Shown here: piece by piece, positions 42,007 through 52,047 of the stretch | How the letters are laid out: every line of letters starts with the position of its first letter | Position numbering within the stretch: the first letter of the stretch is position 1 | Origin: an uncultured Oscillospiraceae bacterium | Lineage (GTDB): Bacteria; Bacillota; Clostridia; Oscillospirales; Oscillospiraceae | Direction: 5' to 3' | DNA length: 64,000 bases | Assembly: GCA_947589545.1 (NCBI GenBank) | Contig: CANQBA010000008.1 | Coordinates: 1-64,000 of the forward strand | The notes under the pieces: model-generated | Told to the model about the DNA's origin: nothing | Databases searched by the model: none | Seen by the model: the letters and a program-made list of their open reading frames with translations, nothing else | Program-made: the position numbers and the translations under genes

Positions 42007-44169
42007 ATGAGAAGCATTATTGATTTTACCGGCAGTTGGCTCTTTTCAAAGCCGGGTGAGCCTCAGAAAAGCGTAAATTTGCCCCACACCTGGAACGCAG
42101 TAGACGGGCAGGACGGCGGCAACGATTACTGGCGGGGAACGGCGGTTTATGAGAAATCCTTCCCCCGCCCTGCTCTGGAGCCGGGGGGGCGGGCAGTGCT
42201 GGAGTTTCTGGGCGCGGCGATGACGGCGGACGTGACGCTCAACGGGGTGCATCTCGCCCACCATGAGGGCGGCTACAGCACCTTCCGGGTGGACATCACC
42301 GACGCGCTAAAGGACGAGAACACGCTGTCCGTGGCGGTGGACAACTCCGAAAATGACCGTGTCTACCCCCAAAAGGCCGATTTCACCTTTTACGGCGGCC
42401 TCTACCGGGGCGTGAATTTGATAACCGTCCCGGCGGAGCACTTCGCGCTTGTGAAGGACGGGACGCCGGGGATATTCGTGACACCGGAGCTGTCCGACGA
42501 TTTGAAAACCGCCGTCGTGAAGGTGGAGACACAGCACAACGGGGGTAAAGTTGACATAACTTTAAACGGCGTGACTAAAACCGTGAAATCCCACGCGGAA
42601 TTTACGCTGGAGAACCCCCATCTATGGAACGGCGTCGGCGATCCGTACCTCTACACCGTCACGGCGAGACTTCCCGGCGGCGACGAGGTTTCCGCCCGCT
42701 TCGGTATCCGTAAGATCGGCTTTGACCCCGATCGCGGCTTTATCCTCAACAACCGTCCCTACCCCCTGCGGGGCGTCTCCCGCCACCAGGACCGGGAGGG
42801 GCTTGGGAACGCGCTGACCATGAAAGAGCACCGGGAGGACATGGAGCTGATTCGTGAGATCGGCGCGAATACGATCCGACTCGCCCACTACCAGCATGCC
42901 CAGGAGTTTTACGATCTCTGCGACGAATACGGCATGTGCGTCTGGGCGGAGATCCCGTACATAACGCAGCACATGGATAATGGTCGGAAAAACACGCTCT
43001 CCCAGATGAGGGAGCTCATCACCCAGTGCTACAACCACCCCTCCATCGTCTGTTGGGGCCTCTCCAACGAGATCGCCGTCCACGGCATGAGCGAGGATTT
43101 GATGGAGAACCACCGGCTTTTAAATGACCTCTGCCACAAGCTGGACAGCACCCGGCCCACCACCATGGCCCACGCTTTCATGCTGGACAAGGACAGCCCC
43201 TTAATTGACATTGCCGATATTGGCAGCTGGAACCTCTATTTCGGTTGGTATTTGGGGGAGCTTTCCCAAAACGACAGCTTTCTCGACGAGTACCACGCCG
43301 TCCATCCGGACCGGGTCATCGGCTTTTCCGAGTACGGCGCGGACGCCAACCCCCGGTTCCAGTCGCCGCGCCCTGAGTCCGGCGACTACACGGAATCTTA
43401 CCAGTGCGTATACCACGAGCATCTTTTAAGGTGCATCGAGGCTCGCCCATGGCTGTGGGCCACACACGTTTGGAATATGTTTGACTTTGCCGCCGACGGG
43501 CGGGACGAGGGCGGCAAGAACGGCCAGAACCAGAAGGGCCTTGTGACCTTCGACCGGAAGCTCAAAAAGGACGCCTTCTATCTCTACAAGGCCGCCTGGA
43601 ATAAGCATGAACCCTTCGTACATATCTGCGGCAGCCGCTATGCGGATCGGGCGGAGTCGGTCACCGAGGTCAAGGTCTACTCCAACCTTTCCCCCGTGAC
43701 GCTCTTTGTGGACGGGAAGGAGCTTGACACCAAGGACGGCAAAACGGTATTCACCTTCAAAGTTCCCCTCACCGGCGAGCATGTGATCGAGGCAAAAACC
43801 GGAGAGTACGCAGACCGGATCACCGTCCGAAAAGTGGCGGAGTTTAACCCGGATTACTCCTTCTCGCGAAAGGGGCCAGTGACAAACTGGTTCGACGAGG
43901 CGGACTTCGACTCCTCCTGCTATTCCATCCGGGACACCATGGGGACACTGATGCAAAATCCCCAGGCCGCCGCCATTGTGGGCGAGATCATGGCAAAGGC
44001 CCGTGCCAGCCGGGGCGAAGTGGCGCAGTCGGCCAGCCGGAATCCCGCGCTACAGAAAATGATGGCCGGGATGAGCTTCGAGGGAATCCTGAAAAAAGCC
44101 GGGGAAAACGTGATCCCGGCGGCTATGGTGCGGGAAATCAACGAAAAACTTCAGAAAATCAGAAAATAA
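42007..44169 (+). CDS. GH2 family beta-galactosidase-type glycosidase
   Basis: This 720-residue GH2 enzyme has an N-terminal jelly roll (about 1-145: NLPHTWN, YYGGLYRGV-like FYGGLYRGVNL), an Ig-like domain, and a TIM barrel from about 250. Acid/base Glu355 is in WGLSNEIAV and nucleophile Glu442 in GFSEYGAD. A C-terminal helical tail (about 630-720, with TMGTLMQNPQAAAIVGEIM) is unusual for GH2 and resembles the tail of some Lachnospiraceae/Oscillospiraceae glycosidases. GGGAGGTCAGGC precedes ATG 42007. First gene of the plus-strand operon; no signal peptide. Confidence 0.9.
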   Translation: MRSIIDFTGSWLFSKPGEPQKSVNLPHTWNAVDGQDGGNDYWRGTAVYEKSFPRPALEPGGRAVLEFLGAAMTADVTLNGVHLAHHEGGYSTFRVDITDALKDENTLSVAVDNSENDRVYPQKADFTFYGGLYRGVNLITVPAEHFALVKDGTPGIFVTPELSDDLKTAVVKVETQHNGGKVDITLNGVTKTVKSHAEFTLENPHLWNGVGDPYLYTVTARLPGGDEVSARFGIRKIGFDPDRGFILNNRPYPLRGVSRHQDREGLGNALTMKEHREDMELIREIGANTIRLAHYQHAQEFYDLCDEYGMCVWAEIPYITQHMDNGRKNTLSQMRELITQCYNHPSIVCWGLSNEIAVHGMSEDLMENHRLLNDLCHKLDSTRPTTMAHAFMLDKDSPLIDIADIGSWNLYFGWYLGELSQNDSFLDEYHAVHPDRVIGFSEYGADANPRFQSPRPESGDYTESYQCVYHEHLLRCIEARPWLWATHVWNMFDFAADGRDEGGKNGQNQKGLVTFDRKLKKDAFYLYKAAWNKHEPFVHICGSRYADRAESVTEVKVYSNLSPVTLFVDGKELDTKDGKTVFTFKVPLTGEHVIEAKTGEYADRITVRKVAEFNPDYSFSRKGPVTNWFDEADFDSSCYSIRDTMGTLMQNPQAAAIVGEIMAKARASRGEVAQSASRNPALQKMMAGMSFEGILKKAGENVIPAAMVREINEKLQKIRK

Positions 44170-44181
44170 GGGGTTTATGTC

Positions 44182-45990
44182 ATGAAATCAAGCTTCTGCA
44201 ATCCTCTGGATCTGAATTATCGCTATCAACACGTCAACGAGGGCGCCCCCGCCGGATTCCGGGAGGGGGCGGATCCGACGCTGGTGCTGTTTAAAGGAAA
44301 ATACTACCTCTTCGTCTCCATGTCCGCCGGGTTCTGGTGGTCGGAGGATCTGATAAACTGGCAGTTTCACGCCGCCCCGGATCTCCTTATCTACGACTAC
44401 GCGCCGGACGTGAGGCAGATTGGGGACTTCCTCACCTTCTGCGCCAGCCGGAGAAACACAAACTGCCCCATTCTTCGCACCCGCGACCCGCTGACAGAGC
44501 CCTTTGAAAAGGTCTCCGATCCCTTCCCCTTCTGGGATCCTAATCTCTTTCAGGATGACGATGGCAAAGTGTATCTCTACTGGGGCTGTACCAACACCGA
44601 CCCCATATACGGTGTGGAGATGGACCCAGAGACCATGATGCCCATAGGCGAGAGGCAACCCCTTATTTTTGAGGACGCGAATAATCTGGGCTGGGAACGC
44701 TTTGGCGAGAACGGGGAGGCAGCCGATCCCAACGAGAGCTTTCTCTACCGGCATTTGAAGGCCTTCTACGACCCGGTAACTGACAGTCTGAATATCCCGC
44801 CGGAGATGGCAAAGGCGGCGGGTTACAGCGTCGAGGATCTGATTAAGATGTTCCGCTGCGTGGGCAAGCCCTGCATCGAAGGGGCCTTCATGACGACGAT
44901 CCATGGCCGGTACTACCTCCAGTACGCCGCCCCGGGAACCGAGTACAACACCTACGCAGACGGGGTTTACGTATCCGACAAGCCTCTTGGTCCCTTCCGG
45001 CGGCAGGCGAGCAACCCCTTCTCCTCCGTCCCCGGCGGCTTCATCACCGGCGCAGGACACGGGAGTACCATATTCGACAGGTACGGCAATCTGTGGCACG
45101 CCGCCACCATGCGGATAAGCCGAAACCACATCTTTGAACGCCGGGTGGGCCTCTTCCCCGCCGGCATTGACAAAGACGGAGTGCTCTTCTGCAACCAGAA
45201 TTTTGCCGACTACCCGCTGCACATCCCGGAAGGAAAATTTGACCCCATGGAGATCGCGCCCCGTTGGATGCTCCTCTCCTACCGCAAGCCTGTCACCGCC
45301 TCCTCCGGGGAGCGTCCGGAAAAAGCCGTCAATGAGGATATCCGGGACTGGTGGAGCGCCGGGAGCAATGCACCCGGCGAGTGGTTGACGGTTGACCTTG
45401 AAAAAGTGAGCGACATCCGGGCCATCCAAGTCAATCTAGCGGACGAGGCCGTGGCGGTTGACTTCCCACCGGAGACTTACGGCGACGAGCGCCACACAAG
45501 GCACATAGACCTGGAACCACAGATCTCCCATTATAGGATCCACATAAGCTCTGACGGCGAGACGTGGACATCGCTGGAGATCGTCTCCCGTGAGTGCTCC
45601 AACGGCTATTATGAGTACCCGGAGGGCATCGCGGCCCGGTACGTGCGGTTGACCGGCGGGGTGCTCCCCTACGGTCAGCCCCTGCGTGTCTCCGGCCTTC
45701 GCGTTTTCGGTATCGGCCACGGGAAAAAGCCGGAGCGGGCACGGGCGAAGGCGGTCCGCACCGGCCCTCTGGATGGCCTCGTCACCTGGGAGCATAGTAA
45801 CGGCGCACAGGGGTGCAATGTTCGCTATGGCGTCTCGCCGGACAAGCTCTATTTAAGCCGCCTTGTCTATGGCGACGGCCCGGCTCAGCTCACCACGCTG
45901 ACCAGGGGGCAGAAATATTATGTCCGGGTGGACAGCTTTAACGAAAACGGCATCACACCCGGCGAGCTTATCGAATTGGAGGCGGAATGA
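44182..45990 (+). CDS. GH43 glycosidase with discoidin and FN3-like domains
   Basis: This is a 602-residue protein. Residues 1-360 form a five-bladed GH43 propeller with the base Asp in EGADPTLVLFKGKYYLF, the second Asp in FWDPNLFQDDDG and the acid Glu in CIEGAFMTT. An F5/8 type C (CBM32-like) domain (about 375-510; GEWLTVDLEKVSDIRAIQV, ARYVRLTG) and an FN3-like module (about 515-602) follow. Likely beta-xylosidase or alpha-arabinofuranosidase activity; which one cannot be told. It lacks a signal peptide. The stop overlaps the GH3 start (ATGATGG). Confidence 0.85.
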   Translation: MKSSFCNPLDLNYRYQHVNEGAPAGFREGADPTLVLFKGKYYLFVSMSAGFWWSEDLINWQFHAAPDLLIYDYAPDVRQIGDFLTFCASRRNTNCPILRTRDPLTEPFEKVSDPFPFWDPNLFQDDDGKVYLYWGCTNTDPIYGVEMDPETMMPIGERQPLIFEDANNLGWERFGENGEAADPNESFLYRHLKAFYDPVTDSLNIPPEMAKAAGYSVEDLIKMFRCVGKPCIEGAFMTTIHGRYYLQYAAPGTEYNTYADGVYVSDKPLGPFRRQASNPFSSVPGGFITGAGHGSTIFDRYGNLWHAATMRISRNHIFERRVGLFPAGIDKDGVLFCNQNFADYPLHIPEGKFDPMEIAPRWMLLSYRKPVTASSGERPEKAVNEDIRDWWSAGSNAPGEWLTVDLEKVSDIRAIQVNLADEAVAVDFPPETYGDERHTRHIDLEPQISHYRIHISSDGETWTSLEIVSRECSNGYYEYPEGIAARYVRLTGGVLPYGQPLRVSGLRVFGIGHGKKPERARAKAVRTGPLDGLVTWEHSNGAQGCNVRYGVSPDKLYLSRLVYGDGPAQLTTLTRGQKYYVRVDSFNENGITPGELIELEAE

Positions 45991-48395
45991 TGGAAAAGAA
46001 CTATATGGATCCCACCCTATCCCCCGAGAGGCGGGCGGAACTCTTGCTCCGGGAAATGACCACGGCGGAGAAACTGGCACAGCTCACGGGCGTCATGGCC
46101 ATCAGGGGCCGCGAGGGGCGCATGGGAGATTTTCTAAAAAACGGCATCGGGCAGATTAGCACTCTTGACTTCCGCAACAGGGAAACCTACGTGGAGGCGG
46201 CGGCGTGGCAGAGGCAACTCCAGGAGATCGTAATGAACGCCAGCCGCCTGCATATCCCGGCGGTGTTCCACATGGAGGGCCTCTGCGGGCCGTTGATGCA
46301 GGGCGGGGTTTCCTTTCCCTCCGGTATCGGGCGCGGCGCGTCCTTCCACCCGGAGACTGAGGCGGAGATTGGCGCCATTGTCAGCCGCCAGGAGCTGGCC
46401 TGCGGCATCACGCAGATTTTAGCCCCCGTCCTGGATGTGGCAAGAGATCCCCGTATGGGCCGGTACTGCGAACCCTACGGTGAGGATCCCACTCTTGTTT
46501 CCCGCATGGGTGCGGCCTACACCGCCGGCATTCAGGAAAATGAAGTGGACGGCAGGCGGGCCGACGCCACAGCCAAGCACTTCTGCGCCTTCCACTACTC
46601 CCAGGGCGGCATCCACGGCGCCAATGTGGAAGCGGGGGATCCCATGATGCGGGAGGTGTTCGCCAAGCCCTTTGAGGCCGCCATCCGAAAATCCCATCTT
46701 CGCGGCATCATGCCCTGCTACTGCTCCATTGACGGGCTTCCCATGCACGCCTCCAAAAAATACCTGACAAAGATGCTCCGGGAGGACATAGGCTTTGACG
46801 GCGTGGCTGTCTCCGACTACAGTGGAGTATCCAATACCCATTCTGTCCAGAATGTGGGAGAAACCATGGCCGATGCAGGACTTAGGTGCCTTGCTGCCGG
46901 AACAGACGTGGAGCTTCCCATGCCGGAGGCCTACAGCGCCGGACTTTTGGAGAAGTTCGAGTCCGGCGAGGCGGATAGGACGATCCTCGACCGGGCTGTT
47001 CTCCGGGTGCTGACAGCCAAGTTCCGTATGGGGCTCTTCGAGCACCCCTTCGCCATGGAGGGCGGGGAGCTTGCCAAACGATACACCAAAACCGAGACAG
47101 ACAGGGCCGTGACGCTCCGGGCCGCCCGGGAATCCATCGTCCTTCTCAAGAACAACGGCGTACTGCCGCTTAAGAAGGGCGTCAAAAAAATCGCCCTCAT
47201 CGGACCCCATGCGGTGAACGCCCGTTCCTTCTTCGGCGGGTACACCGATATGAGCATGGTGGAGGCCGTACACGCCGCCGCCAACTCCATGGCCGGCACC
47301 GGCGGCGGAGGCTCCACGAAGAATGTAGAGATGCTTCGCGTCCCCGGCACCAGCGTCCAGCTGGACGAGACGGAGACCTTTGAAAAGATTCTCAAATGGC
47401 TCAACCCCGATTGCCGGAATCTCTACGAGGAGCTGACCGACAGACTACCGGAGGCTGAGATTCGCCACGCGAAAGGCTACTATATCTTTGGCGCGGACGA
47501 GAGCCGGTTTGAGGAGGCCTTGGAGGTCTGCCGTGATGCCGACCTTGTGATCCTCACTCTCGGCGGCAAGAACGGCTCAGGCTCCATCGCCACCATGGGC
47601 GAGGGCGTGGACGGCACGGACATCAACCTGCCCGCGGCCCAAGATGCCTTCATTGAAAAGGCCCGCACCCTCGGAAAGCCCATGATAGGCGTCCATCTGG
47701 ACGGGCGACCCATCTCCAGCGACGTGGCTGACCGGGATCTGGACGCCATTCTGGAGTGCTGGTCCCCCGCCGAGTGCGGCGCGGAAGCCATCGTGGACGT
47801 GCTGACGGGTAAGGTCAACCCCTCCGGGAAGCTGCCTGTGTCCGTGGCCTACGGTGCGGGCCAGCTGCCGGTGTGGTACAACCATATGAGTGGCTCCGAG
47901 TGGCACCAGGGGCCCAGCATCGGGTTTGCCGACTACGTGGATATGCCCCACACGCCCCGCTACCCCTTCGGCTTCGGGTTAAGCTACACCGCGTTTGAGT
48001 ACTCCGATCTTGCCGTCAGTATCCCGGATGTCGCCCCTGACGGTGCGGTGGAGATCTCCCTGACCGTCAAAAACACCGGCTCTGTGTCCGGCGCCGAGGT
48101 GGTTCAGCTTTACGTCCGGGACCGGTACGCCTCCATGGTCAGACCTGTTCAGGAGCTGGCGGGCTTCACCAGGGTCAATCTGGATCCCGGCGAGGAACAG
48201 CGCGTCACCTTCTCCCTCTCCCCCAGGCAGCTGGCGTTCCTGGACGAGGATGGCCGCTGGCTTGTGGAAAAGGGAGACATCGACGTGATGGTGGGCAGCT
48301 CCAGTCAGGACATTCGGCTCTCCGGTGAGTTCCATGTAAGTTCAAGCAAACACATTGAAAGCGCCGCCCGGCCCTTCTGGGCGGAGGTTAAATAG
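45987..48395 (+). CDS. GH3 family glycosidase (beta-glucosidase/xylosidase)
   Basis: This 802-residue GH3 enzyme has an N-terminal TIM barrel with LAPVLDVARDPRMGRYCEPYGEDP (substrate pocket), KHFCAFHYSQGG and nucleophile Asp277 in VAVSDYSGV, then an alpha/beta sandwich (about 385-620; ALIGPHAVNARSFFGGYTDM) and a C-terminal FN3-like domain (about 690-790). A Gly-rich insert (AGTGGGGSTKN) sits in the second domain. It overlaps the GH43 gene by four bases. With no signal peptide it acts on imported oligosaccharides. Confidence 0.92.
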   Translation: MMEKNYMDPTLSPERRAELLLREMTTAEKLAQLTGVMAIRGREGRMGDFLKNGIGQISTLDFRNRETYVEAAAWQRQLQEIVMNASRLHIPAVFHMEGLCGPLMQGGVSFPSGIGRGASFHPETEAEIGAIVSRQELACGITQILAPVLDVARDPRMGRYCEPYGEDPTLVSRMGAAYTAGIQENEVDGRRADATAKHFCAFHYSQGGIHGANVEAGDPMMREVFAKPFEAAIRKSHLRGIMPCYCSIDGLPMHASKKYLTKMLREDIGFDGVAVSDYSGVSNTHSVQNVGETMADAGLRCLAAGTDVELPMPEAYSAGLLEKFESGEADRTILDRAVLRVLTAKFRMGLFEHPFAMEGGELAKRYTKTETDRAVTLRAARESIVLLKNNGVLPLKKGVKKIALIGPHAVNARSFFGGYTDMSMVEAVHAAANSMAGTGGGGSTKNVEMLRVPGTSVQLDETETFEKILKWLNPDCRNLYEELTDRLPEAEIRHAKGYYIFGADESRFEEALEVCRDADLVILTLGGKNGSGSIATMGEGVDGTDINLPAAQDAFIEKARTLGKPMIGVHLDGRPISSDVADRDLDAILECWSPAECGAEAIVDVLTGKVNPSGKLPVSVAYGAGQLPVWYNHMSGSEWHQGPSIGFADYVDMPHTPRYPFGFGLSYTAFEYSDLAVSIPDVAPDGAVEISLTVKNTGSVSGAEVVQLYVRDRYASMVRPVQELAGFTRVNLDPGEEQRVTFSLSPRQLAFLDEDGRWLVEKGDIDVMVGSSSQDIRLSGEFHVSSSKHIESAARPFWAEVK

Positions 48396-48422
48396 CACTT
48401 CTCTCTGCCGCGTATAGAATGT

Positions 48423-48447
48423 CCCCGCCTTGTTTCCCAAGGCGGGG
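48423..48447. terminator. Hairpin between convergent operons
   Basis: CCCCGCCTTG and CAAGGCGGGG with a TTTCC-type loop. It lies between the GH3 and GH78 3' ends and probably stops transcripts from both sides; the T run is weak (ATCGTTTCGT). Confidence 0.7.
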
Positions 48448-48479
48448 GCATCGTTTCGTATTACATGTATTCCCAGTCA

Positions 48480-51116
48480 TTACATTCTGTGCTCTCCCGG
48501 ACCCAGCGTAAACCGACGTCCGTCCGGGAGCGTAATGTCCGCGCTTGCGTTGGAGGGGATACGGAAGGTATAGGTTATCTCACCGTTTTCTCCATATTTC
48601 CAGCCGCTGACGATCTCGCCCAGGGGGGACATATATCTTGCCTCGGCGTAACCCAAAAGCGCGCTGGGATTCGGCGCGATATTGATCCTGCCGTTTTTCA
48701 CCCGGATGCCGCAGACGCCGGAGAACAGCCAGCCGCAGACGGCGCCCTTGGAGTAGTGGTTCAGGGACGCCTTCACCTCGCCCTTCTCGTTGATCCCGTC
48801 CCACTCCTCCCAGACGGTAGTGGCGCCGCGCCGCACCTCGTAGAGCCAGCCGGGACACGTGTCCTGGAGCAACAGCCTGTACGCCGTGTCCGTGTACCCG
48901 TACTCCGTCAGCACCGGCAGGAGGGCCGGCGTGGAGAGAAAGCCGGTATTCAGGTGGTAACCGCATTTTATGACTAGATCGTTCAGATCCGCCGCCGCGC
49001 GGTGTTTCTCATCCTCGCTTAAAAGGTCGAAGTCAATGGCCCGCACGTACTCCGCCTGCCGGTCGGAGCGGATCGCTCCATCCGGCGCGGCGAAGAACCG
49101 ATAGGCGTTCTTTGCGCCCTCGCCGGTTTTGGCGTATTTTTCCGCGTTCTCGTCCTCTCCCAGCACCGCGGAGATCTCAGCGAGGAGCCTCCCGGAATGG
49201 GCGTAATAGGCCGTGGCGATCCCGCTCTGGACTGTCTTCATCAGCGCCACGCTGTCCGTGTCCGGCTCGCACCACTCGCCGTAATCCGTTCCCTTCTCGA
49301 TGGTATACGCGGCATAGGGGTTGTCCTCATCCGACTTCGCGCCTGAGAATTTTTTCAGAAGTTCCTCCAGCGCCTCCGGCGGCATGTTTTTCAGCATGGC
49401 CCGGTACTGCTCCGGAAGGGCGTCCATGTCCACGGAGACGGCGGTCTCCGTCTTGTCGGCGCGGCTTTCAAGATACCCGTACCAGCGGCGCATCATCTTG
49501 TAGTTTTCCGCCAACATCTGCCTGTCGCCGTATCTCCGGTACATCGCCCAGGGGACGATGATGGAGGCGTCGCCCCAACCTACGGAACCGGCCAGAAGCC
49601 CGGTAGTGAAGGAGGGACGCTTGTTGCGAGGGGCGATGTTCTCCACCCGCCCGTCCGGGTACTGGCAGACCCTGCACTCCCCCAGCCATTTGCGAACCAC
49701 GGTTGCACAGTCCATGAGATAGAGTCCCGTGTCGATAAATACGCCCATATCCCCGGTCCAGGCGGCCCGTTCCCGGGTGGGACAATCCGTGGGTACATCG
49801 CAGAAATTGGACTTCATGCTCCAGAGCGTGTTATCCACCAGTCGATTGACGTCCTCATTGCCGCAGGTAAAGAAGCCGGTGCGCTCCATGTCGGAGTAGA
49901 CGGCGATGGCGGTGAACTGAGCGCTTGAAAGGTCAATATCCGTCTCCACTTTGGCGTAACGGAAGCCCCAGATGGAGAATTTCGTCTTATAATGGTTGAT
50001 ACCCTCTTTGCATGTGTAGATCACCTGCTGGCGGATGCCGCCCTCCTGATGGCGCGGGCGCTGCTGGAAATTTTCCTGGGTAAAGTTCCCGTTCTCATCC
50101 AGCGTCTCCCCACAGGTCAGCGTAACGGTCTGCCCCGCTTGGGCAGTCAGGGTAAACTCTATGTACCCGGCCAAATTCTGACCGAAGTCCAGCACCCGTT
50201 CACCGTTTGGCGTGATAATAAGCTTTCCCTGGAATCTCTCGTGCTCCGTCACGGGGACGCAGTTGGAGGCGCAGAGGTTGTCCGTTCCGTAATCCCGCAC
50301 CGTCACGTCATGAAAGCCCGTAAGCTCCTCAAGCCGCGCGTCCACCACCTCGCCCTGCTGCATATCGTCCATGCGGATGGGCCCGCGCTGGGTGGCCTCC
50401 CAGCTCCCGTCGGAGACGCAGACCGGCTTCCCGCCTGCCTCCAGCTGGAGCCACAGGGCCACGTCCTCACCGAAAAGATTCCTCTCCCCGTCCACGCCGG
50501 AGCAGCTGCGGTACCAGCCGTCGCCGAGGATAACAAGGATCTCGTTTTCCCCCTCCCGCAGAAGCGGCCTCACGTCGTAGGTCTGGACAAAAAGGCGCTC
50601 CGAATAGCTGGATGAACCGGGCGCTAGGACGAAATCCCGCACACGCGTTCCGTTGAGCCACACCTCATAGAGCCCGTGGCAGGTCACATAGAGCCGCGCT
50701 GGGCCGTTCACGGCGTCCGCCTTGAAGGTCTTCCTCAAATAGCTGGCGGGCTTGTGCGCGCCCGGATCCCGGTCAAGCTCCGGGTCAATCCATTGGGCTT
50801 GAAAGTCGCTTTTCTCCAAAAGCCCCATCTCAAACAATGCCTCGCCGCTCCACTCTCCGGGTTCTCCGTTTTCATCCCAGAGCCTCACCTGCCAGCGGAC
50901 CCGGTCACGGCTATGGAGCGGCGCGCCGAAGACCGCGCGCATTTCGACGCTCTCGACCCTGCCGCTGTCCCAGATTTGCGCACCGTCTTGAAATGCCCGG
51001 ATCTCATAGGCAGTCTGCCTCTCCCCGCCCTCGCAAAGCCACGTAAGCTCCGGCGCACGGGCATCGATACCAACAGGATTTGTCATGTACTCCGTTTTCA
51101 GCATTTTTGCCGTCAT
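48480..51116 (-). CDS. GH78 alpha-L-rhamnosidase
   Basis: This 878-residue enzyme has the full GH78 layout: FN3-like N-domain (about 1-105), rhamnosidase N domain (about 120-290, ARLYVTCHGLYEVWLNG), concanavalin-like domain (LDFGQNLAGYIEF), the (alpha/alpha)6 catalytic barrel (about 420-780) and a C-terminal beta domain. DVPTDCPTRERAAWTGDMG contains the acidic catalytic residues. It releases terminal rhamnose. The start at 51116 (MTAKMLKTEYM) best fits AGGAG; two ATGs lie just upstream. Last gene of the eight-gene operon. Confidence 0.93.
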   Translation of the reverse strand: MTAKMLKTEYMTNPVGIDARAPELTWLCEGGERQTAYEIRAFQDGAQIWDSGRVESVEMRAVFGAPLHSRDRVRWQVRLWDENGEPGEWSGEALFEMGLLEKSDFQAQWIDPELDRDPGAHKPASYLRKTFKADAVNGPARLYVTCHGLYEVWLNGTRVRDFVLAPGSSSYSERLFVQTYDVRPLLREGENEILVILGDGWYRSCSGVDGERNLFGEDVALWLQLEAGGKPVCVSDGSWEATQRGPIRMDDMQQGEVVDARLEELTGFHDVTVRDYGTDNLCASNCVPVTEHERFQGKLIITPNGERVLDFGQNLAGYIEFTLTAQAGQTVTLTCGETLDENGNFTQENFQQRPRHQEGGIRQQVIYTCKEGINHYKTKFSIWGFRYAKVETDIDLSSAQFTAIAVYSDMERTGFFTCGNEDVNRLVDNTLWSMKSNFCDVPTDCPTRERAAWTGDMGVFIDTGLYLMDCATVVRKWLGECRVCQYPDGRVENIAPRNKRPSFTTGLLAGSVGWGDASIIVPWAMYRRYGDRQMLAENYKMMRRWYGYLESRADKTETAVSVDMDALPEQYRAMLKNMPPEALEELLKKFSGAKSDEDNPYAAYTIEKGTDYGEWCEPDTDSVALMKTVQSGIATAYYAHSGRLLAEISAVLGEDENAEKYAKTGEGAKNAYRFFAAPDGAIRSDRQAEYVRAIDFDLLSEDEKHRAAADLNDLVIKCGYHLNTGFLSTPALLPVLTEYGYTDTAYRLLLQDTCPGWLYEVRRGATTVWEEWDGINEKGEVKASLNHYSKGAVCGWLFSGVCGIRVKNGRINIAPNPSALLGYAEARYMSPLGEIVSGWKYGENGEITYTFRIPSNASADITLPDGRRFTLGPGEHRM

Positions 51117-51150
51117 ATACATCATCTCCTATGATCAAATCGTTTGAGCA

Positions 51151-52047
51151 TTAAGTTATGCTCTCTTTCGTCTGGTCGATGCGCCGCTCCGCCTCCCGGA
51201 AGTACCGTTCGTAGGCCTGCGTCAGAAGCTTATTGTACCGCTGTTCCGGCTCCTTGGAGGGCAGTCTTTGAAAGGAATAGGCCCCGTTCACCTTCCAATT
51301 TACAAAAAGTCCGATTTTTACCGCGTCCTTGGGGCAGCTCTGGGCGCAGCGCATGCACACGAGGCATTTCCCGCCGAATTTGATCTTACCGTCCTTCTCC
51401 ATACGGATATTCCCGGTGGGGCACTCCCTCACGCACTTGCCGCAGTGGACACATTCGCCCGTCACGCTGTAAAGCCGCCCGTTGAGCCTGCCGCCCCAGT
51501 GCTCACACCGCAGAAGAAAGGCGGCGAGGGAGCCAAATGGCACGGGTCTGGGAAGGCGGGGGACGCCTTGGGAAAGCTCCGCCGCGTCCAGGGGGATGAG
51601 GCTCTCGGCGGTCTTCAACATTCTCCATGTCATACCGTCCGAGTGGCGGAAGAGGATGTTGTAGGGCATACAGTAGCGGTACTCGCTTCGCACCTCATAT
51701 CCCCGGCGGCGCAGGAGCTTTATGAGCTTCAGGGAGGAGGCGTCGTTGAGCCGCAGCGGCTCCCCGGAGGTCTTTAATATAAAGGCGGGCCTCCCCTCCC
51801 CGGCGGGCAGGCATCGGGCGAAGCGGAGGATATTGGCCGGGGCGTTGAAGGCGTGTATCGGGTAGGCGACGCCCAGAAGGTCACAGCTTTTGACCTCCTT
51901 CCCTATCCCGTCCGGCAGATCATCCCCCACACCGTCCAGAGACAGCTCCGAGACGGTGTGTCCCAGCGCTTCAAGGGCCTTGGCAAACTCGCCTGTCACA
52001 CGCCTGGTGTTGCCGGTGCCGCTGAAATAACAAATTGCGATCCTCAT
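51151..52047 (-). CDS. EFR1-family flavodoxin/ferredoxin fusion
   Basis: This 298-residue protein has a flavodoxin-like N-half (FSGTGNTRRVTGEFAKAL at residues 9-26, the FMN phosphate loop) and a C-terminal ferredoxin with two 4Fe-4S motifs (CVHCGKCVRECP and CLVCMRCAQSCP), about residues 205-250. Such proteins pass low-potential electrons in anaerobes. It overlaps the upstream SDR gene by four bases, so the two are probably partners. Its presence in a glycosidase operon is unusual. Confidence 0.88.
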   Translation of the reverse strand: MRIAICYFSGTGNTRRVTGEFAKALEALGHTVSELSLDGVGDDLPDGIGKEVKSCDLLGVAYPIHAFNAPANILRFARCLPAGEGRPAFILKTSGEPLRLNDASSLKLIKLLRRRGYEVRSEYRYCMPYNILFRHSDGMTWRMLKTAESLIPLDAAELSQGVPRLPRPVPFGSLAAFLLRCEHWGGRLNGRLYSVTGECVHCGKCVRECPTGNIRMEKDGKIKFGGKCLVCMRCAQSCPKDAVKIGLFVNWKVNGAYSFQRLPSKEPEQRYNKLLTQAYERYFREAERRIDQTKESIT